Origin: an uncultured Photobacterium sp.
GTDB taxonomy: Bacteria > Pseudomonadota > Gammaproteobacteria > Enterobacterales > Vibrionaceae
Length of the DNA: 64,000 bases
NCBI RefSeq assembly: GCF_947502415.1
Contig: NZ_CANMZV010000013.1
Coordinates: forward strand, 1-64,000
Direction of reading: 5' to 3'
The notes beneath the pieces are model-generated. The model was not told where the DNA came from. It saw only the letters and a list, made by a program, of their open reading frames with translations, and did no database searches. The position numbers were made by a program, and so were the translations under genes. Within the stretch, counting starts at the first letter, position 1. Every line of letters starts with the position of its first letter. This document shows, piece by piece, positions 28,274-39,861 of this stretch.

Positions 28274-30589
28274 TCACAGCGCGCCACCGAAAAAGACATA
28301 GAAGGCACCATGATTCTGCTCAGTCTGACCATAGGCTACAATCAACGGTCCAAGCGGCGTGGTTATACCGGAGAACACACTACCGGCAAAATACAGGGGA
28401 GCTTCTTTCAGCGATAGATCACTGTTGTTATAAACCCCTCCCCATTCGACCGAGCTTCCTAGGTAAACAGTCGACTTGAACAACCCAAAATCCTGATCCA
28501 GCAAGTGATAGCGATAAATAAGGGCTGTAAAGAGTTTATTGCTACCGGACAAGCTATTTTTCGGGATCCCGGATAAATTGAGGAAACCACCGATCTGTTG
28601 CGGATACAAGAGCTGAATAAGCCGTGAGTCTAACCGACCAATTTCAGCTTTTCCCATAAAGGTATGATCCGCTGTGGTATAAGCCCCTTTCCATTTAACA
28701 TCAAAATGCATGGAGAAATCAGTCTCTACTTCACCCTGGCTCTTCCCGGTATCATCAGAGCCCGCTACTTCAAGGTACAAATAGTTACCACTTTTCGGCA
28801 ACATAAAGTCATCAAGCGTATCCAGGTTATAATTGATATAACCCATCTTACTCTCTCGCTTTAAGCTAGTAGTATCAAGGCTAAGATCAACAAGACGAGG
28901 AAAATCGATATCACCAGTTATGTACCTGAAACCCAAACGAAACTCCTGCCAAAGCTCCGGTTGCCAACCAAAAGAAGCATCGAAAGTAACATCAGTAAAA
29001 GAAGCCGGAATGAAAAAATCAACGTTGTCCAGGCTTGGTTCTTCAAAGAGGTTACTTACATGCCGGTCTTCCAGTTTGTACTCGGCTGTAACCTGACTAA
29101 ACCACTCCTGATCCTGGACGAATGGCAAATATAACCCAGTCGCAATCCGGTTACTTGACCCGTATTCAAGCTCAGAACGCCATTCAGCCCCAGCCTCGCT
29201 AAGCCCGGTAACATTAAAGGCCACTCCCATGGAATACTCGGTACTGTTTTCAAAATCATCTTCCAGGGCAAAACGCAAATCAATAAAGTGGGGCCCCCAG
29301 CTTTTTTCCGTAACTTCCAGCTTGATAATGTTTTCATCCCCTTCTTTTTTGATTCGATAATCAATACGTCCAAAACGATCCAGGGCATAAAGGTTACGTA
29401 CACTCTCGGCCAACTCTTCAGAAGTGATCTCATCACCGGCATTTAACTGCAACCGATCAAGTAACACCTGCTCAGAATAATGGCTATGATTAACCAACTG
29501 AATGTCATCGATCGTCAGCTCATCAAGGTGGTTGAGGCTGCGTCGCTTACGCTGTTTACGCTCAATATAAGCCTGAAACCAGGGTGAACGCCCCATTGCC
29601 TGTAACTGTTTTTCATAGGCCACAGCGGCTTTATATCCACTTTCAAATGCCTCAGGCATCAGAGAAAAATCAGCTGTCGAAATACCGCGAATATTCGGGC
29701 GGATTAATACGTCTTTATCGGTCAGCAATTTGATCTGTCGGCTCGCATTATCACGGACCATAAAATCCGTCAGCTGATCCATTACAGCAAAATAATTATC
29801 AAGCTCGTCGCGCTTTTTAAAGTTGCTGCTGATATCGACGGCAATGACAATATCGGCCCCCATTTCCTTTACCACTGATATCGGCAGGTTGTTAGTGATC
29901 CCACCATCAACCAGCAACTTGTCACCCAGCTCCATCGGCGGCAAAAGACCCGGAATCGACATGCTGGCCTGCATCACCTCGGCCAAATCCCCTCTGTCCA
30001 ACACAACAGGTTCAAGATTTTCGATATCTGTCGCCACAGCACGAAACGGAATAGGTAGCCGATCAAAACTTTTCAGCTCTGGCAGATTTCCGGACGTGGC
30101 GCGCAAGATTTCCCCCATACTCTGGCCCTGAACTAACCCTTTGGGCGCCTTCAGCTCCCAGAAATCAAAGCCAATTTCGCTGCTAACCTGATACCTGTCT
30201 TCCTGCTGCTTCTCCCTGACCCGGCGATCACTTCGCAAGACCCGGTCTTGATAACCTTTTTCCCAGTCAACCGTCGTCAGTAAGGATGCAATTTCATCAG
30301 CACTCATCCCTGTAGCATAAAGTCCACCGACATAAGCCCCCATGCTGGTACCAACAATGTAGTCAACCGGAACCTGCATCTCTTCTAATGCCTTCAGAAC
30401 CCCAATATGGGCAGCCCCCTTAGCTCCACCACCACCTAAAACGACACCAACTTTGGGTCTTTCTGATGCGTACGCACTTAATGATAGAAATATCATTAAT
30501 AATGTGATCACGTTCACTAAAGTTTTACAGCGGAATGGTCGATAATTAATCAAAAAGTGGTTTATCATTGATGGCATATTTTTTGTCAT
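28274..30589 (-). CDS. Patatin-like phospholipase with POTRA and outer-membrane barrel (type Vd secretion-like)
   Basis: 771 aa. A basic N-terminus and hydrophobic stretch to about residue 42 (ends AYASERP) form a probable signal peptide. The patatin domain has the oxyanion loop GGGGAKG (52-58), nucleophile elbow GTSMG (Ser82) and DGG (Asp228), a complete Ser-Asp dyad. After about residue 350 come a POTRA-like segment (TIDDIQLVNHSHYSEQVLLDRLQLNAGD) and a C-terminal region rich in alternating strands ending in FFGGAL, like Omp85/surface-antigen barrels. This is the layout of P. aeruginosa PlpD. Substrate unknown. Divergent from the chemoreceptor with only 64 bp between them. Confidence 0.88.
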   Translation of the reverse strand: MTKNMPSMINHFLINYRPFRCKTLVNVITLLMIFLSLSAYASERPKVGVVLGGGGAKGAAHIGVLKALEEMQVPVDYIVGTSMGAYVGGLYATGMSADEIASLLTTVDWEKGYQDRVLRSDRRVREKQQEDRYQVSSEIGFDFWELKAPKGLVQGQSMGEILRATSGNLPELKSFDRLPIPFRAVATDIENLEPVVLDRGDLAEVMQASMSIPGLLPPMELGDKLLVDGGITNNLPISVVKEMGADIVIAVDISSNFKKRDELDNYFAVMDQLTDFMVRDNASRQIKLLTDKDVLIRPNIRGISTADFSLMPEAFESGYKAAVAYEKQLQAMGRSPWFQAYIERKQRKRRSLNHLDELTIDDIQLVNHSHYSEQVLLDRLQLNAGDEITSEELAESVRNLYALDRFGRIDYRIKKEGDENIIKLEVTEKSWGPHFIDLRFALEDDFENSTEYSMGVAFNVTGLSEAGAEWRSELEYGSSNRIATGLYLPFVQDQEWFSQVTAEYKLEDRHVSNLFEEPSLDNVDFFIPASFTDVTFDASFGWQPELWQEFRLGFRYITGDIDFPRLVDLSLDTTSLKRESKMGYINYNLDTLDDFMLPKSGNYLYLEVAGSDDTGKSQGEVETDFSMHFDVKWKGAYTTADHTFMGKAEIGRLDSRLIQLLYPQQIGGFLNLSGIPKNSLSGSNKLFTALIYRYHLLDQDFGLFKSTVYLGSSVEWGGVYNNSDLSLKEAPLYFAGSVFSGITTPLGPLIVAYGQTEQNHGAFYVFFGGAL

Positions 30590-30653
30590 TGGCTACATAT
30601 TGTCCGAAAACGATTCACTCGTTCATTACTATACCTAGAAGCAGCTAAGCATT

Positions 30654-32576
30654 ATGAAGTTCAACCAGTTCACCATTAAACAGAAACTGATTCTGGCGAT
30701 GGTTCTCGCCGTTCTAGCCTCAACAATACTTGTGGGTATCATTGGTCAAAACCAAGCCCGCGATGTCGTCGAGACCCGATTGCTCAAGTCAGAATTGCCT
30801 GCCACTTTAAAGCAAATCGGTAACAACATCGACAAAGAGATATCTGTAATACAAGCCGCAGCTCAGCAGCTTGCCAACAACCGCTTTGTGACCGATTACT
30901 ACGAAGGTGAACGCACACCTGAAAAAGAAGCGCGCATGGTTCAGGTGCTCAATGATATCAAAGCGCAATATAACCTATTCGATTCATCAGTTGCAGATAG
31001 AAAAACCCATCGTTATTGGAACCAGGGCGGTTTCCTTCGTCAGCTGAGTCCAAATAACAATATGGACGGCTGGTTCTTTAACTATGTAAATAGCGGCAAC
31101 GCCACCATGCTGAATGTCTTTCGCGAAGCCAACGGTGATGTAAAACTGTTCGTGAACTTCCAGCAGCTAAACGGCCGTGGTATGTCCGGCCTGTCAAAGT
31201 CTATTGATGAAATGGTTCGTTTCATTAACCAATTCAAGCTGGAGAAGACCGGCTTTGTCTACCTGACCGACGCCAGCGGCTTGATTCGTATCCATAAAGA
31301 CACTAACAAAATGGGCAACACGAACCTGGCTAAAGTCTATGGTGCTGATATTACCCGCCAGCTACTGAGTAAAAGCGAATTCAACGTCGCTGAAGCAAAA
31401 ATTAATGGTAAAGATACCTTGATTGCGACCAGCTATATTCCGTCGATGGAATGGTATGTCGTCGCTGAACTACCTAAAGAAGAAGCTTTTTCTGGCCTGA
31501 ATCAAGCCCAGTACCAGATCATGCTCTGGACCGCTGGTATTGCTGCGGTATTCGTTCTACTAGCCATCTGGCTTGGCAGCAATATCACACGCCCTATCGA
31601 GCGTCTTGCTGCTGTCTTTAAAGACTTGGGAGAAGGTGAAGGCGACCTGCGCCACCGAATCGAAGTGGAAGGCAAAGATGAAATCGCCCAGCTTTCTGAC
31701 GGTTTTAATAGTTTTATCAGCAAAATCCATCACTCGGTGAAAGAAGTCGCTGAAACGGGCAACTCACTGCGCGGCGCAGCTGAAGCCGTAGCTTCTCAGG
31801 CTCAACTGACCCTGGATAACAGCAATACCCAACGAGACCGAACTCTTCAGGTAGTAACCGCCATCAACCAAATGGGTGCAACCGTCAATGAAATTGCCGG
31901 CAATGCAGCCCAGGCAGCCGAAGCCGCGCACAATGCAGATGAAGAGACTCAGGGCGGCCAGGACGTTGTAGGCCAGGCTCGCAACAGCATCAACCAGCTA
32001 TCAAGCGATGTATCACAGGTAAGTGAGGTGATTGAATCTCTTGCCAACAATACACAGGCGATTGGCAGTATCCTGGATGTGATCCGCGGTATTTCCGAGC
32101 AGACCAACCTACTGGCACTGAACGCTGCAATCGAAGCAGCACGAGCCGGTGAACAAGGCCGCGGCTTTGCCGTTGTTGCAGACGAAGTTCGTAGCCTCGC
32201 CAGCCGTACTTCTGATTCAACAGACGAGATCCAGAACATGATCAACCGTCTTCAGGAAGAAGCCAGTAATGCGGTTAACGCTATGGTACATAGCCGCCAG
32301 CTAACGTCTGAAGGTGTTTCGGCAGCCGATGAGGCTTCTGGCGCACTGGTATCCATCGCTGACCGTATCACCCTGATTTCCGATATGAATACCCAGGTCG
32401 CTACGGCTACCGAAGAGCAGTCTACCGTTGTTAACGACATCAACTGCAATATTGAAGAGATCAATGAAACCACCCAGCGAACGGCTGATACCGCAACGGA
32501 TCTGGCTAACTCAAGCCAGTCACTCCGTGAACTGTCTCAGCGCCTTGATGATATGGTTGGTACGTTTAAGCTGTAA
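30654..32576 (+). CDS. Methyl-accepting chemotaxis protein with periplasmic Cache-type sensor
   Basis: 640 aa. TM1 lies at about residues 12-31 and TM2 at about 288-308, enclosing a ~255-residue periplasmic domain of dCache character ([35 protein letters not shown]). A HAMP domain follows (~309-362), then the cytoplasmic methylation and signalling helices with the tip sequence [20 protein letters not shown] at about 481. It should signal through CheW/CheA to the flagellar motor. The ligand cannot be told from sequence. No che genes are nearby, as usual for scattered vibrio receptors. Confidence 0.94.
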   Translation: MKFNQFTIKQKLILAMVLAVLASTILVGIIGQNQARDVVETRLLKSELPATLKQIGNNIDKEISVIQAAAQQLANNRFVTDYYEGERTPEKEARMVQVLNDIKAQYNLFDSSVADRKTHRYWNQGGFLRQLSPNNNMDGWFFNYVNSGNATMLNVFREANGDVKLFVNFQQLNGRGMSGLSKSIDEMVRFINQFKLEKTGFVYLTDASGLIRIHKDTNKMGNTNLAKVYGADITRQLLSKSEFNVAEAKINGKDTLIATSYIPSMEWYVVAELPKEEAFSGLNQAQYQIMLWTAGIAAVFVLLAIWLGSNITRPIERLAAVFKDLGEGEGDLRHRIEVEGKDEIAQLSDGFNSFISKIHHSVKEVAETGNSLRGAAEAVASQAQLTLDNSNTQRDRTLQVVTAINQMGATVNEIAGNAAQAAEAAHNADEETQGGQDVVGQARNSINQLSSDVSQVSEVIESLANNTQAIGSILDVIRGISEQTNLLALNAAIEAARAGEQGRGFAVVADEVRSLASRTSDSTDEIQNMINRLQEEASNAVNAMVHSRQLTSEGVSAADEASGALVSIADRITLISDMNTQVATATEEQSTVVNDINCNIEEINETTQRTADTATDLANSSQSLRELSQRLDDMVGTFKL

Positions 32577-32621
32577 AAGAAAAAAATGGCGAGATGCTTA
32601 GCTTGCTACAAAATGATAATG

Positions 32622-32648
32622 AAAAGGAGAGCTTCGGCTCTCCTTTTT
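32622..32648 (+). terminator. Terminator of the chemoreceptor gene
   Basis: AAAAGGAGAGC, UUCG tetraloop, GCTCTCCTTTTT: perfect 11-bp stem with a stable tetraloop. Confidence 0.93.
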
Positions 32649-32777
32649 ACTTTATAAGTCCCCAAAACACTGCCTTCCCTTCACAAAAAAGAGTCATACA
32701 AAACTGAACAATAATCGCTGATAGGCAAGCTTATTATTCAGTTTGGTATAAGCAAAGGAAGCATCAAACAGCAGACA

Positions 32778-32806
32778 CAAAAAAAGCGCCCTAAGGCGCT
32801 TTTTTC
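32778..32806 (-). terminator. Terminator of lpd / pdh operon
   Basis: AAAAAAGCGCC, loop CTAA, GGCGCTTTTTT, 18 bp after the lpd stop. The 130 bp between this and the chemoreceptor terminator contain no ORF but an imperfect inverted repeat (32701-32744). Confidence 0.92.
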
Positions 32807-32824
32807 ATAGTCAAGAAAACGTAA

Positions 32825-34252
32825 TTACTTACGCTTAACTGCTTTCGCGTTTGGAAGGTCAGTGATTGAACCTTCAAAGACTTCCGCAGCCAGACCAACA
32901 GATTCGTGCAGTGTTGGGTGGGCGTGGATAGTCAGAGCGATATCTTCTGCATCACAACCCATCTCGATTGCAAGGCCGATTTCACCCAGTAGTTCACCAC
33001 CGTTGGTACCAACGATAGCACCACCGATAACACGGTGCGTATCTTTGTCGAAGATCATCTTCGTCATACCGTCAGAGCAATCTGAAGCGATTGCACGACC
33101 AGAAGCCGCCCATGGGAAAGTCGCAACTTCGTAGTTGATACCTTCAGCCTTCGCTTCTTTCTCTGTCTTACCAACCCACGCCACTTCTGGCTCGGTGTAA
33201 GCGATTGAAGGAATAACCTTAGGATCGAAGTAGTGCTTCTTACCAGAAATAACTTCAGCAGCTACGTGACCTTCATGCACACCTTTATGAGCAAGCATTG
33301 GCTGACCAACGATATCACCGATAGCGTGGATGTGAGACACGTTGGTACGCATCTGCTTATCAACGTTAATAAAGCCACGCTCATCAACTTCAATGCCCGC
33401 TTTTTCAGCGTCGATCAGCTTACCGTTTGGTACACGACCGATAGCTACAAGTACTGCATCATAACGTACAGGCTCTGCAGGTGCTTTTTTGCCTTCCATT
33501 GAAACGTAGATACCGTCTTCTTTCGCTTCAACAGCCGTTACTTTGGTTTCCAGCATCAGGTTGAATTTCTTCTTGATGCGCTTAGTAAAGATTTTAACGA
33601 TGTCTTTATCAGCCGCAGGAATAACCTGATCGAACATTTCAACAACGTCGATCTGAGAACCTAGTGCGTGGTAAACCGTACCCATTTCCAGGCCGATGAT
33701 ACCGCCACCCATTACCAGCAGCTTCTCAGGAACTTCTTTCAGCTCCAGAGCATCCGTTGAATCCCAGATACGTGGGTCTTCATGCGGAATGAAAGGCAGT
33801 TCAATTGGACGAGAACCCGCAGCAACAATCGCGTTGTCGAAGTTTACAGTTGTTTGACCGTCTTCGCCTTCAACTACGATAGTGTTCGGGCCAGTAAACT
33901 TACCGTAACCATTAACAACGTTAACCTTACGCATCTTAGCCATGCCGCCAAGACCACCGGTTAACTGAGTGATTACTTTATCTTTCCACAAACGGATTTT
34001 ATTGATGTCTGTTTGCGGCTCGCCAAACACAACACCGTGATCAGCCATTGCTTTAGCTTCTTCGATAACTTTTGCTACGTGAAGCAGAGCTTTTGATGGG
34101 ATACAACCCACGTTCAGACATACACCACCAAGGGTGTTGTACTTTTCGATTAGAACCGTATCTAGACCTAAGTCAGCGCAACGGAACGCCGCAGAGTAAC
34201 CAGCAGGGCCTGAACCCAAAACCACTACCTGGGCTTTAATTTCTTTACTCAT
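32825..34252 (-). CDS. lpd: Dihydrolipoamide dehydrogenase (E3)
   Basis: 475 aa. Flavoprotein that reoxidises lipoamide in the pyruvate and 2-oxoglutarate dehydrogenase complexes with NAD+. FAD-binding GSGPAG at 13-18, redox disulfide C45/C50 in CLNVGCIPSK, NAD-binding GGGIIGLEMG, and the C-terminal HAHPTLHE with the catalytic histidine. The second of two adjacent ATGs is chosen: GAGG is five bases from it but only two from the first. Separated from aceF by 182 bp with a hairpin, allowing independent lpd expression. Confidence 0.97.
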   Translation of the reverse strand: MSKEIKAQVVVLGSGPAGYSAAFRCADLGLDTVLIEKYNTLGGVCLNVGCIPSKALLHVAKVIEEAKAMADHGVVFGEPQTDINKIRLWKDKVITQLTGGLGGMAKMRKVNVVNGYGKFTGPNTIVVEGEDGQTTVNFDNAIVAAGSRPIELPFIPHEDPRIWDSTDALELKEVPEKLLVMGGGIIGLEMGTVYHALGSQIDVVEMFDQVIPAADKDIVKIFTKRIKKKFNLMLETKVTAVEAKEDGIYVSMEGKKAPAEPVRYDAVLVAIGRVPNGKLIDAEKAGIEVDERGFINVDKQMRTNVSHIHAIGDIVGQPMLAHKGVHEGHVAAEVISGKKHYFDPKVIPSIAYTEPEVAWVGKTEKEAKAEGINYEVATFPWAASGRAIASDCSDGMTKMIFDKDTHRVIGGAIVGTNGGELLGEIGLAIEMGCDAEDIALTIHAHPTLHESVGLAAEVFEGSITDLPNAKAVKRK

Positions 34253-34392
34253 CATGACCTCGTTGTAAGTCTTTTATCCCTAACAGGCTATAAGGTTATT
34301 TGCACTTTATACTTCTAGTTGACTAACAAGTTTACAGCCCTGTTAACAAACTGAAAAGGAAATTGGCATAGCCTGTGAGCTACACAACAATT

Positions 34393-34416
34393 CCATGCCT
34401 GCTTTTGCAGGCATGG
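34393..34416 (-). terminator. Hairpin between aceF and lpd
   Basis: CCATGCCTGC, loop TTTT, GCAGGCATGG: perfect 10-bp stem 19 bp after the aceF stop, tail AATTGTTGTGT on the minus transcript. A partial terminator would lower lpd readthrough and give E3 its own control, as is known for E. coli lpd. Confidence 0.6.
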
Positions 34417-34434
34417 CGTTGTGGATATGAAACC

Positions 34435-36276
34435 TTAAAGCACCAAACGGCGGATATCAGATAGACAACCGTTTAGGTAAGTAATGAAGCGTGCACCTTC
34501 AGCACCATCGATCACGCGGTGATCGTAAGACAGTGACAGAGGAAGCATCAGGCGAGGTTCGAAGTCCTTGCCGTTCCATACTGGTTTCATTTCAGACTTA
34601 GATACACCTAGGATACCTACTTCTGGTGCGTTCACGATTGGTGTGAATGCAGTACCACCCAAGCCGCCAAGGCTAGAGATAGTGAAACAGCCGCCCTGCA
34701 TGTCAGCTGCAGTTAGCTTACCCGCACGAGCTTTCTTAGATACAGCCATTAGCTCTTCAGATAGCTCGTAGATACCTTTCTTGTTCACGTCTTTGAAGAC
34801 AGGAACAACCAGGCCGTTTGGCGTATCAACAGCAATACCTACGTTCACGTACTTCTTCAGAATCAGGTTTTCACCGTCTTCAGATAGAGAAGAGTTAAAT
34901 GCAGGGAATGCTTCAAGCGCTTTAGCTACCGCTTTCATGATGAACACAAGTGGAGTGATCTTCATGCCTGAATCTTTCTTCGCTTCAATCGCGTTCTGCT
35001 CTTTACGGAATGCTTCCAGAGCAGTGATGTCTGCGTTGTCCCACTGTGTAACGTGAGGGATCATTACCCAGTTACGATGCAGGTTAGCGCCAGAGATCTT
35101 CTTGATGCGAGATAGAGGCTTAGTTTCAGTCTCACCGAACTTGCTGAAGTCAACTTTCGGCCATGGTAGTAGACCAAGCGCAGAACCGTCGCCTTTGCCA
35201 GATGCAGCAGCACCAGACTCAAGGCGCTTAAGCGCTTCTTTAACGAAGTTCTGTACGTCTTCTTTCAGAATGCGTTGCTTACGGCCAGTACCTTTAACCT
35301 TAGATAGGTTAACGCCAAACTCACGAGCTAGACGACGAACAACTGGAGACGCGTGTGCGTACTCGTTGTTTTCCTGGAAATCACCAGTCGCTGCAGGAGC
35401 TGCCGCCGGTGCCGCTTTCGCTGGCGCTGCTGCAGGCGCTACCGCCGCTGGAGCAGGTGCCGCACCCGCAACTTCGAATACCATGATTAGCGAGCCAGTA
35501 GACACTTTGTCGCCAGCTGCAATCTTGATTTCTTTAACTGTACCCGCGAATGGTGCAGGAACTTCCATAGAAGCCTTGTCACCTTCAACAGTGATCAAAG
35601 ATTGCTCTTCTTCAACCTTATCGCCAACAGCAACCATGATTTCAGTAACTTCTACTTCATCACCGCCGATGTCTGGTACGTTTACTTCTTTCGCTGCAGA
35701 TGCTGCAGGAGCCGCCGCTGGCGCTTCTGCTGCTGGAGCAGAACCTGCAGTTTCAAAGATCATGATCAGAGAGCCAGTCGATACTTTATCGCCTGCCGCT
35801 ACTTTGATCTCTTTTAGCGTACCCGCGAATGGCGCAGGAACTTCCATTGATGCTTTGTCGCCTTCAACAGTAAGAAGAGATTGCTCTTCTTCAATGCTGT
35901 CGCCGATAGCGACCATGATTTCAGTAACTTCTACTTCGTCGCCACCGATATCCGGTACGTGAACTTCTTTAAGCTCTGAAGTAGCAGGAGCGGCTGCCGC
36001 TGGAGCCGCTTCAACTGCTGGAGCAGCAGGTGCTTCTACAGCACCTTCCGCTTCAAAGATCATGATCAGAGAACCAGTAGAAACAGAGTCACCTTCAGCA
36101 ACTTTGATTTCTTTAACGATACCCGCCTGAGAAGCTGGTACTTCCATAGAAGCCTTGTCGCCTTCTACAGTGATCAAAGACTGCTCTTCTTCAACCTTGT
36201 CGCCAACGCTTACAAGAATCTCAGTTACTTCAACCTCATCCGCACCGATGTCAGGTACATTAATTTCGATTGCCAT
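34435..36276 (-). CDS. aceF: Dihydrolipoyllysine acetyltransferase (E2 of pyruvate dehydrogenase), three lipoyl domains
   Basis: 613 aa from [17 protein letters not shown] (ATG 36276, GAGGCA upstream); the longer open frame into aceE is rejected. Three lipoyl domains each contain [10 protein letters not shown] with the lipoylated lysine, joined by Ala/Pro-rich hinges. Then comes the peripheral subunit-binding domain ([19 protein letters not shown]) and the acyltransferase core with the active-site SYDHRVIDG. It transfers acetyl from E1 to CoA and forms the complex core. Starts 13 bp after aceE. Confidence 0.97.
   Translation of the reverse strand: MAIEINVPDIGADEVEVTEILVSVGDKVEEEQSLITVEGDKASMEVPASQAGIVKEIKVAEGDSVSTGSLIMIFEAEGAVEAPAAPAVEAAPAAAAPATSELKEVHVPDIGGDEVEVTEIMVAIGDSIEEEQSLLTVEGDKASMEVPAPFAGTLKEIKVAAGDKVSTGSLIMIFETAGSAPAAEAPAAAPAASAAKEVNVPDIGGDEVEVTEIMVAVGDKVEEEQSLITVEGDKASMEVPAPFAGTVKEIKIAAGDKVSTGSLIMVFEVAGAAPAPAAVAPAAAPAKAAPAAAPAATGDFQENNEYAHASPVVRRLAREFGVNLSKVKGTGRKQRILKEDVQNFVKEALKRLESGAAASGKGDGSALGLLPWPKVDFSKFGETETKPLSRIKKISGANLHRNWVMIPHVTQWDNADITALEAFRKEQNAIEAKKDSGMKITPLVFIMKAVAKALEAFPAFNSSLSEDGENLILKKYVNVGIAVDTPNGLVVPVFKDVNKKGIYELSEELMAVSKKARAGKLTAADMQGGCFTISSLGGLGGTAFTPIVNAPEVGILGVSKSEMKPVWNGKDFEPRLMLPLSLSYDHRVIDGAEGARFITYLNGCLSDIRRLVL
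35470..36276 (-). repeat. Three tandem lipoyl-domain repeats inside aceF
   Basis: The protein repeats a block of about 76 residues three times ([31 protein letters not shown]), at roughly 36276-36050, 35975-35755 and 35690-35470, with Ala/Pro linkers between. Copies two and three are also very similar in DNA, so unequal recombination could change copy number; three is usual for this group. Confidence 0.85.
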
Positions 36277-36289
36277 GTTGTATTGCCTC

Positions 36290-38953
36290 TTACGCGTATA
36301 GCGGGTTGATCTTGTCTGCGTCGATGTCGAATTTCGCAATTGCTTCTGCAACTACTGATTTCTCAATATCACCACGGTTAGCCAGTTCAGTTAGTGCAGC
36401 AACAACTACGTAGCCTGCGTTAACTTCGAAGTGACGACGTAGGTTTGCACGGCTGTCAGAACGACCGAAACCATCAGTACCAAGAACTTTGAAAGATTCA
36501 GACGGCATGAATGCACGTACTTGCTCAGCGTAGTTCTTCATGTAATCCGTCGCAGCGATAGCTGGCTCAGTACCCATTACAGTTGTGATATAAGGTACTT
36601 TTTGCTCTGCTTCTGGGTGTAGCATGTTGTAACGCTCAACATCTTGACCATCGCGAGTCAGTTCGTTGAAAGAAGTTACAGAGAATACGTCAGATGCTAC
36701 GCCGTAATCTTCGCTTAGGATTTGAGCCGCTTTACGTACTTCATTCATGATAGTACCAGAGCTCATTAGCTGAACTTTCTTCTCACCAGCGTGAGATTCT
36801 AGCTTGTAGATACCCTTACGAATGCCTTCTTCAGCGCCTTCTGGCATTGCTGGCATTGCGTAGTTTTCGTTCATTACTGTTAGGTAGTAGAACACGTTCT
36901 CTTGGTTCTCACCGTACATGCGACGGATACCGTCTTGCATGATTACAGCAACTTCGTAAGCAAACGTTGGGTCGTAAGAGATACAGTTAGGGATAGTGTT
37001 CGCCTGGATGTGCGAGTGACCATCTTCGTGCTGTAGACCTTCACCATTCAGTGTTGTACGACCAGCAGTAGCACCCAATAGGAAACCACGAGCTTGTTGG
37101 TCACCTGCTAGCCATGCCATGTCACCAATACGCTGGAAACCGAACATTGAGTAGTAGATGTAGAATGGGATCATTGGCAGATCGTTTGTGCTGTAAGATG
37201 TAGCAGCAGCAACCCAAGATGCCATTGAGCCTAGCTCGTTAATGCCTTCTTGTAGAACCTGACCAGACGTCGCTTCTTTGTAGTAAGAAACCACACCGCG
37301 GTCTTCAGGTGTGTACTCTTGACCGTGTGGGTTATAGATACCAACCTGACGGAATAGACCTTCCATACCAAAGGTACGAGCTTCATCACAGATGATTGGT
37401 ACGATGTTCTTACCAATAGCTTTATCTTTAAGCAGGATATTTAGCGTACGCACGTAAGCCATAGTCGTAGAGATGTCACGCTTCTGCTCGCCGAGTAGAG
37501 GTGCGAAATCGTCTAGCTCTGGCACCTTAAATTCTTGTGTGAACTTAGGCAGACGCTTAGGCGTGTAACCGTGTAGCGCGTTACGACGTGCATGCAGGTA
37601 GTTGTACTCTGCAGAACCTTCTTCCAGTTTCAGGTACGGAAGATTCTTCATGTCTTCGTCAGAAACCAGATCTTCCAGGCCTAGGCGATCGCGTAGGTGC
37701 TGAACATGCGTCATGTCCATTTTCTTCACACCGTGAGCGATGTTCTTACCTTCAGCCGCTTCACCCATGCCGTAACCTTTAACAGTTTTAGCCAGAATTA
37801 CGGTTGGACGACCTTCAGTTTCTTTTGCATTGTTAAATGCAGCAAACAGCTTAGAAGACTCGTGACCACCACGCTTAAGCGCGAAGATTTCGTCATCAGT
37901 CATATCAGCAACTAGTGCAGCTGTTTCTGGGTATTTACCAAAGAAGTGCTCACGTACGTATGCACCATCTTTAGATTTGAATGTCTGGTAGTCACCATCG
38001 ATAGTTTCGTTCATTAGCTGAAGAAGCTTACCAGTAGTGTCTTTCGCTAGTAGCGAATCCCAGTTGTTACCCCAAACCACTTTAACCACATTCCAGCCAG
38101 CACCTTTGAACAGGCCTTCTAGCTCTTGAATGATCTTACCGTTACCCATAACAGGGCCATCTAGACGCTGTAGGTTACAGTTGATTAGGAAACATAGGTT
38201 GTCTAGCTTTTCACGGGCAGCGAAAGAGATTGCACCGCGTGATTCTGGCTCATCCATCTCACCATCACCCAGGAACGCATATACGCGCTGAGCAGAGGTG
38301 TCTTTTAGGCCACGACCTTCCAGATACTTTAGGAAACGTGCTTGATAGATAGCAGAGATAGGGCCTAGACCCATAGAAACAGTCGGGAACTGCCAGAACT
38401 CAGGCATTAGTTTAGGGTGCGGGTATGAAGGGATACCTTTGCCATCAACTTCTTGACGGAAGTTGTCTAGCTGCTCTTCAGTCAGACGACCTTCAACAAA
38501 TGCACGAGAATAGATACCTGGAGAGATGTGGCCCTGGTAGTAAACCAAATCGCCGCCATCAACTTCGTTTGGAGCACGGAAGAAGTGGTTGAAACATACT
38601 TCGTAGAATGCAGAAGCAGACTGGTAAGAAGCCATGTGGCCACCTAGGTCTAAATCTTTCTTAGAAGCACGTAGTACGATCATGATTGCGTTCCAACGGA
38701 TGATGGAACGAATACGACGCTCAAGAGTAGTATCACCAGGATACGCAGGCTCTTGTGCAGCTGGGATCGTATTGATGTAGTTCGTAGTCATGCCTGTTGG
38801 CATATCTACACCGTCTAAACGTGCTTTATCCAGAACTTGCTCAAGCAGGTACTGTGCACGCTCTACACCTTCTTCACGAACGACTGATTCAAGAGCTTCT
38901 AGCCACTCTTGAGTTTCAAGTACGTCAACGTCATTTTTCATGACTTCAGACAT
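36290..38953 (-). CDS. aceE: Pyruvate dehydrogenase E1 component
   Basis: 887 aa homodimeric E1. Decarboxylates pyruvate with thiamine diphosphate and acetylates lipoyl groups of AceF. The thiamine/Mg motif runs from [10 protein letters not shown] to NCNLQRLDG. The N-terminus [23 protein letters not shown] aligns with E. coli AceE. AAGGATAG lies before the ATG. It follows pdhR by 82 bp and precedes aceF by 13 bp in one operon. Codon use is strongly biased, as in highly expressed genes. Confidence 0.98.
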   Translation of the reverse strand: MSEVMKNDVDVLETQEWLEALESVVREEGVERAQYLLEQVLDKARLDGVDMPTGMTTNYINTIPAAQEPAYPGDTTLERRIRSIIRWNAIMIVLRASKKDLDLGGHMASYQSASAFYEVCFNHFFRAPNEVDGGDLVYYQGHISPGIYSRAFVEGRLTEEQLDNFRQEVDGKGIPSYPHPKLMPEFWQFPTVSMGLGPISAIYQARFLKYLEGRGLKDTSAQRVYAFLGDGEMDEPESRGAISFAAREKLDNLCFLINCNLQRLDGPVMGNGKIIQELEGLFKGAGWNVVKVVWGNNWDSLLAKDTTGKLLQLMNETIDGDYQTFKSKDGAYVREHFFGKYPETAALVADMTDDEIFALKRGGHESSKLFAAFNNAKETEGRPTVILAKTVKGYGMGEAAEGKNIAHGVKKMDMTHVQHLRDRLGLEDLVSDEDMKNLPYLKLEEGSAEYNYLHARRNALHGYTPKRLPKFTQEFKVPELDDFAPLLGEQKRDISTTMAYVRTLNILLKDKAIGKNIVPIICDEARTFGMEGLFRQVGIYNPHGQEYTPEDRGVVSYYKEATSGQVLQEGINELGSMASWVAAATSYSTNDLPMIPFYIYYSMFGFQRIGDMAWLAGDQQARGFLLGATAGRTTLNGEGLQHEDGHSHIQANTIPNCISYDPTFAYEVAVIMQDGIRRMYGENQENVFYYLTVMNENYAMPAMPEGAEEGIRKGIYKLESHAGEKKVQLMSSGTIMNEVRKAAQILSEDYGVASDVFSVTSFNELTRDGQDVERYNMLHPEAEQKVPYITTVMGTEPAIAATDYMKNYAEQVRAFMPSESFKVLGTDGFGRSDSRANLRRHFEVNAGYVVVAALTELANRGDIEKSVVAEAIAKFDIDADKINPLYA

Positions 38954-39035
38954 GCGATCTATCCTTTCGTTGATAATCTACAAAACTAACAATGTCGCGA
39001 CTGTTTACTACCTGCCTCGGCTGATATGAGGGGTA

Positions 39036-39809
39036 CTAATCCAGCCCGTCCTTGCGTTGTTGAATCCGACGAAGAGAGCGTTCACGTCTGCTATCTTCAC
39101 GCGATAAATCCAACAGGGTTTCCTCGATATAAGCCAAATGTGCATGCGATGCTTCACGGGCTTTTTCTGGCTCACCAGAAACAATTGCCTGCACAATATT
39201 GGCTCGATGCTTTCGCACCTTTTCCACAACCTCTGGGCGGCGGTTCAGGAGCTCAAAGTTTTGTAATACGTTTTGCTCTAGCAAAGGGGCAAGGCTGCGG
39301 ATGATATGAAGCAGTACCATGTTGTGTGCGGATTCCGTCACCGCAATCAGGTACTGCATTACCGCACTGGCTTCGGCTTTTTGATCACCTAGCTGCTGAG
39401 CGTCTTGTATCCATGTATGGCAGTCACGAATACGAGTGAAATCTTCTTCGTTGCCTCGTAATGCCGCGTAATACGCAGCCAGGCCTTCAAGGGCGTGACG
39501 AGACTCCAGTAAATCGAGTTGGGTTTCCGGGTGGGTGCTTAGCAAGTCCAGCAGCGGCTCAGAAAAACTCTGCCATAGTTTTTCTGTCACAAAGGTGCCG
39601 CCACCCTGACGGCGGGTCAGGAGATTTTTGGCTTCAAGGCGCTGGATTGCTTCTCGAACGGAAGGACGTGAAACGTCGAATTGCTTAGCCAGCTCACGTT
39701 CAGGCGGCAGCTGCTGACCCGGGGACAAGGTGCCCTCGAGGATCAGACGCTCAATTTCCTGCTCGATAGCATCGGAGAGCTTGGGTTGGCGAATTCGTTT
39801 ATAAGTCAT
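39036..39809 (-). CDS. pdhR: Pyruvate-responsive GntR-family repressor PdhR
   Basis: 257 aa. N-terminal winged helix ([49 protein letters not shown]) and a C-terminal FCD domain that binds pyruvate. It represses its own pdhR-aceEF-lpd operon when pyruvate is low. The match to E. coli PdhR is strong over the DNA-binding domain, so the operator should be the same; a perfect one lies 53 bp upstream. Confidence 0.96.
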   Translation of the reverse strand: MTYKRIRQPKLSDAIEQEIERLILEGTLSPGQQLPPERELAKQFDVSRPSVREAIQRLEAKNLLTRRQGGGTFVTEKLWQSFSEPLLDLLSTHPETQLDLLESRHALEGLAAYYAALRGNEEDFTRIRDCHTWIQDAQQLGDQKAEASAVMQYLIAVTESAHNMVLLHIIRSLAPLLEQNVLQNFELLNRRPEVVEKVRKHRANIVQAIVSGEPEKAREASHAHLAYIEETLLDLSREDSRRERSLRRIQQRKDGLD

Positions 39810-39861
39810 TTTTTATTTATGCTTCTGGCACTTATAGCGTTTCAGTAAACCTGTTCGCGGA

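Noticed and set aside
35102..35962. Long plus-strand Ala/Ser-rich frame across aceF
   Set aside because: It is the antisense of the Ala/Pro hinges and lipoyl repeats; strong codon bias of aceF produces open antisense frames.
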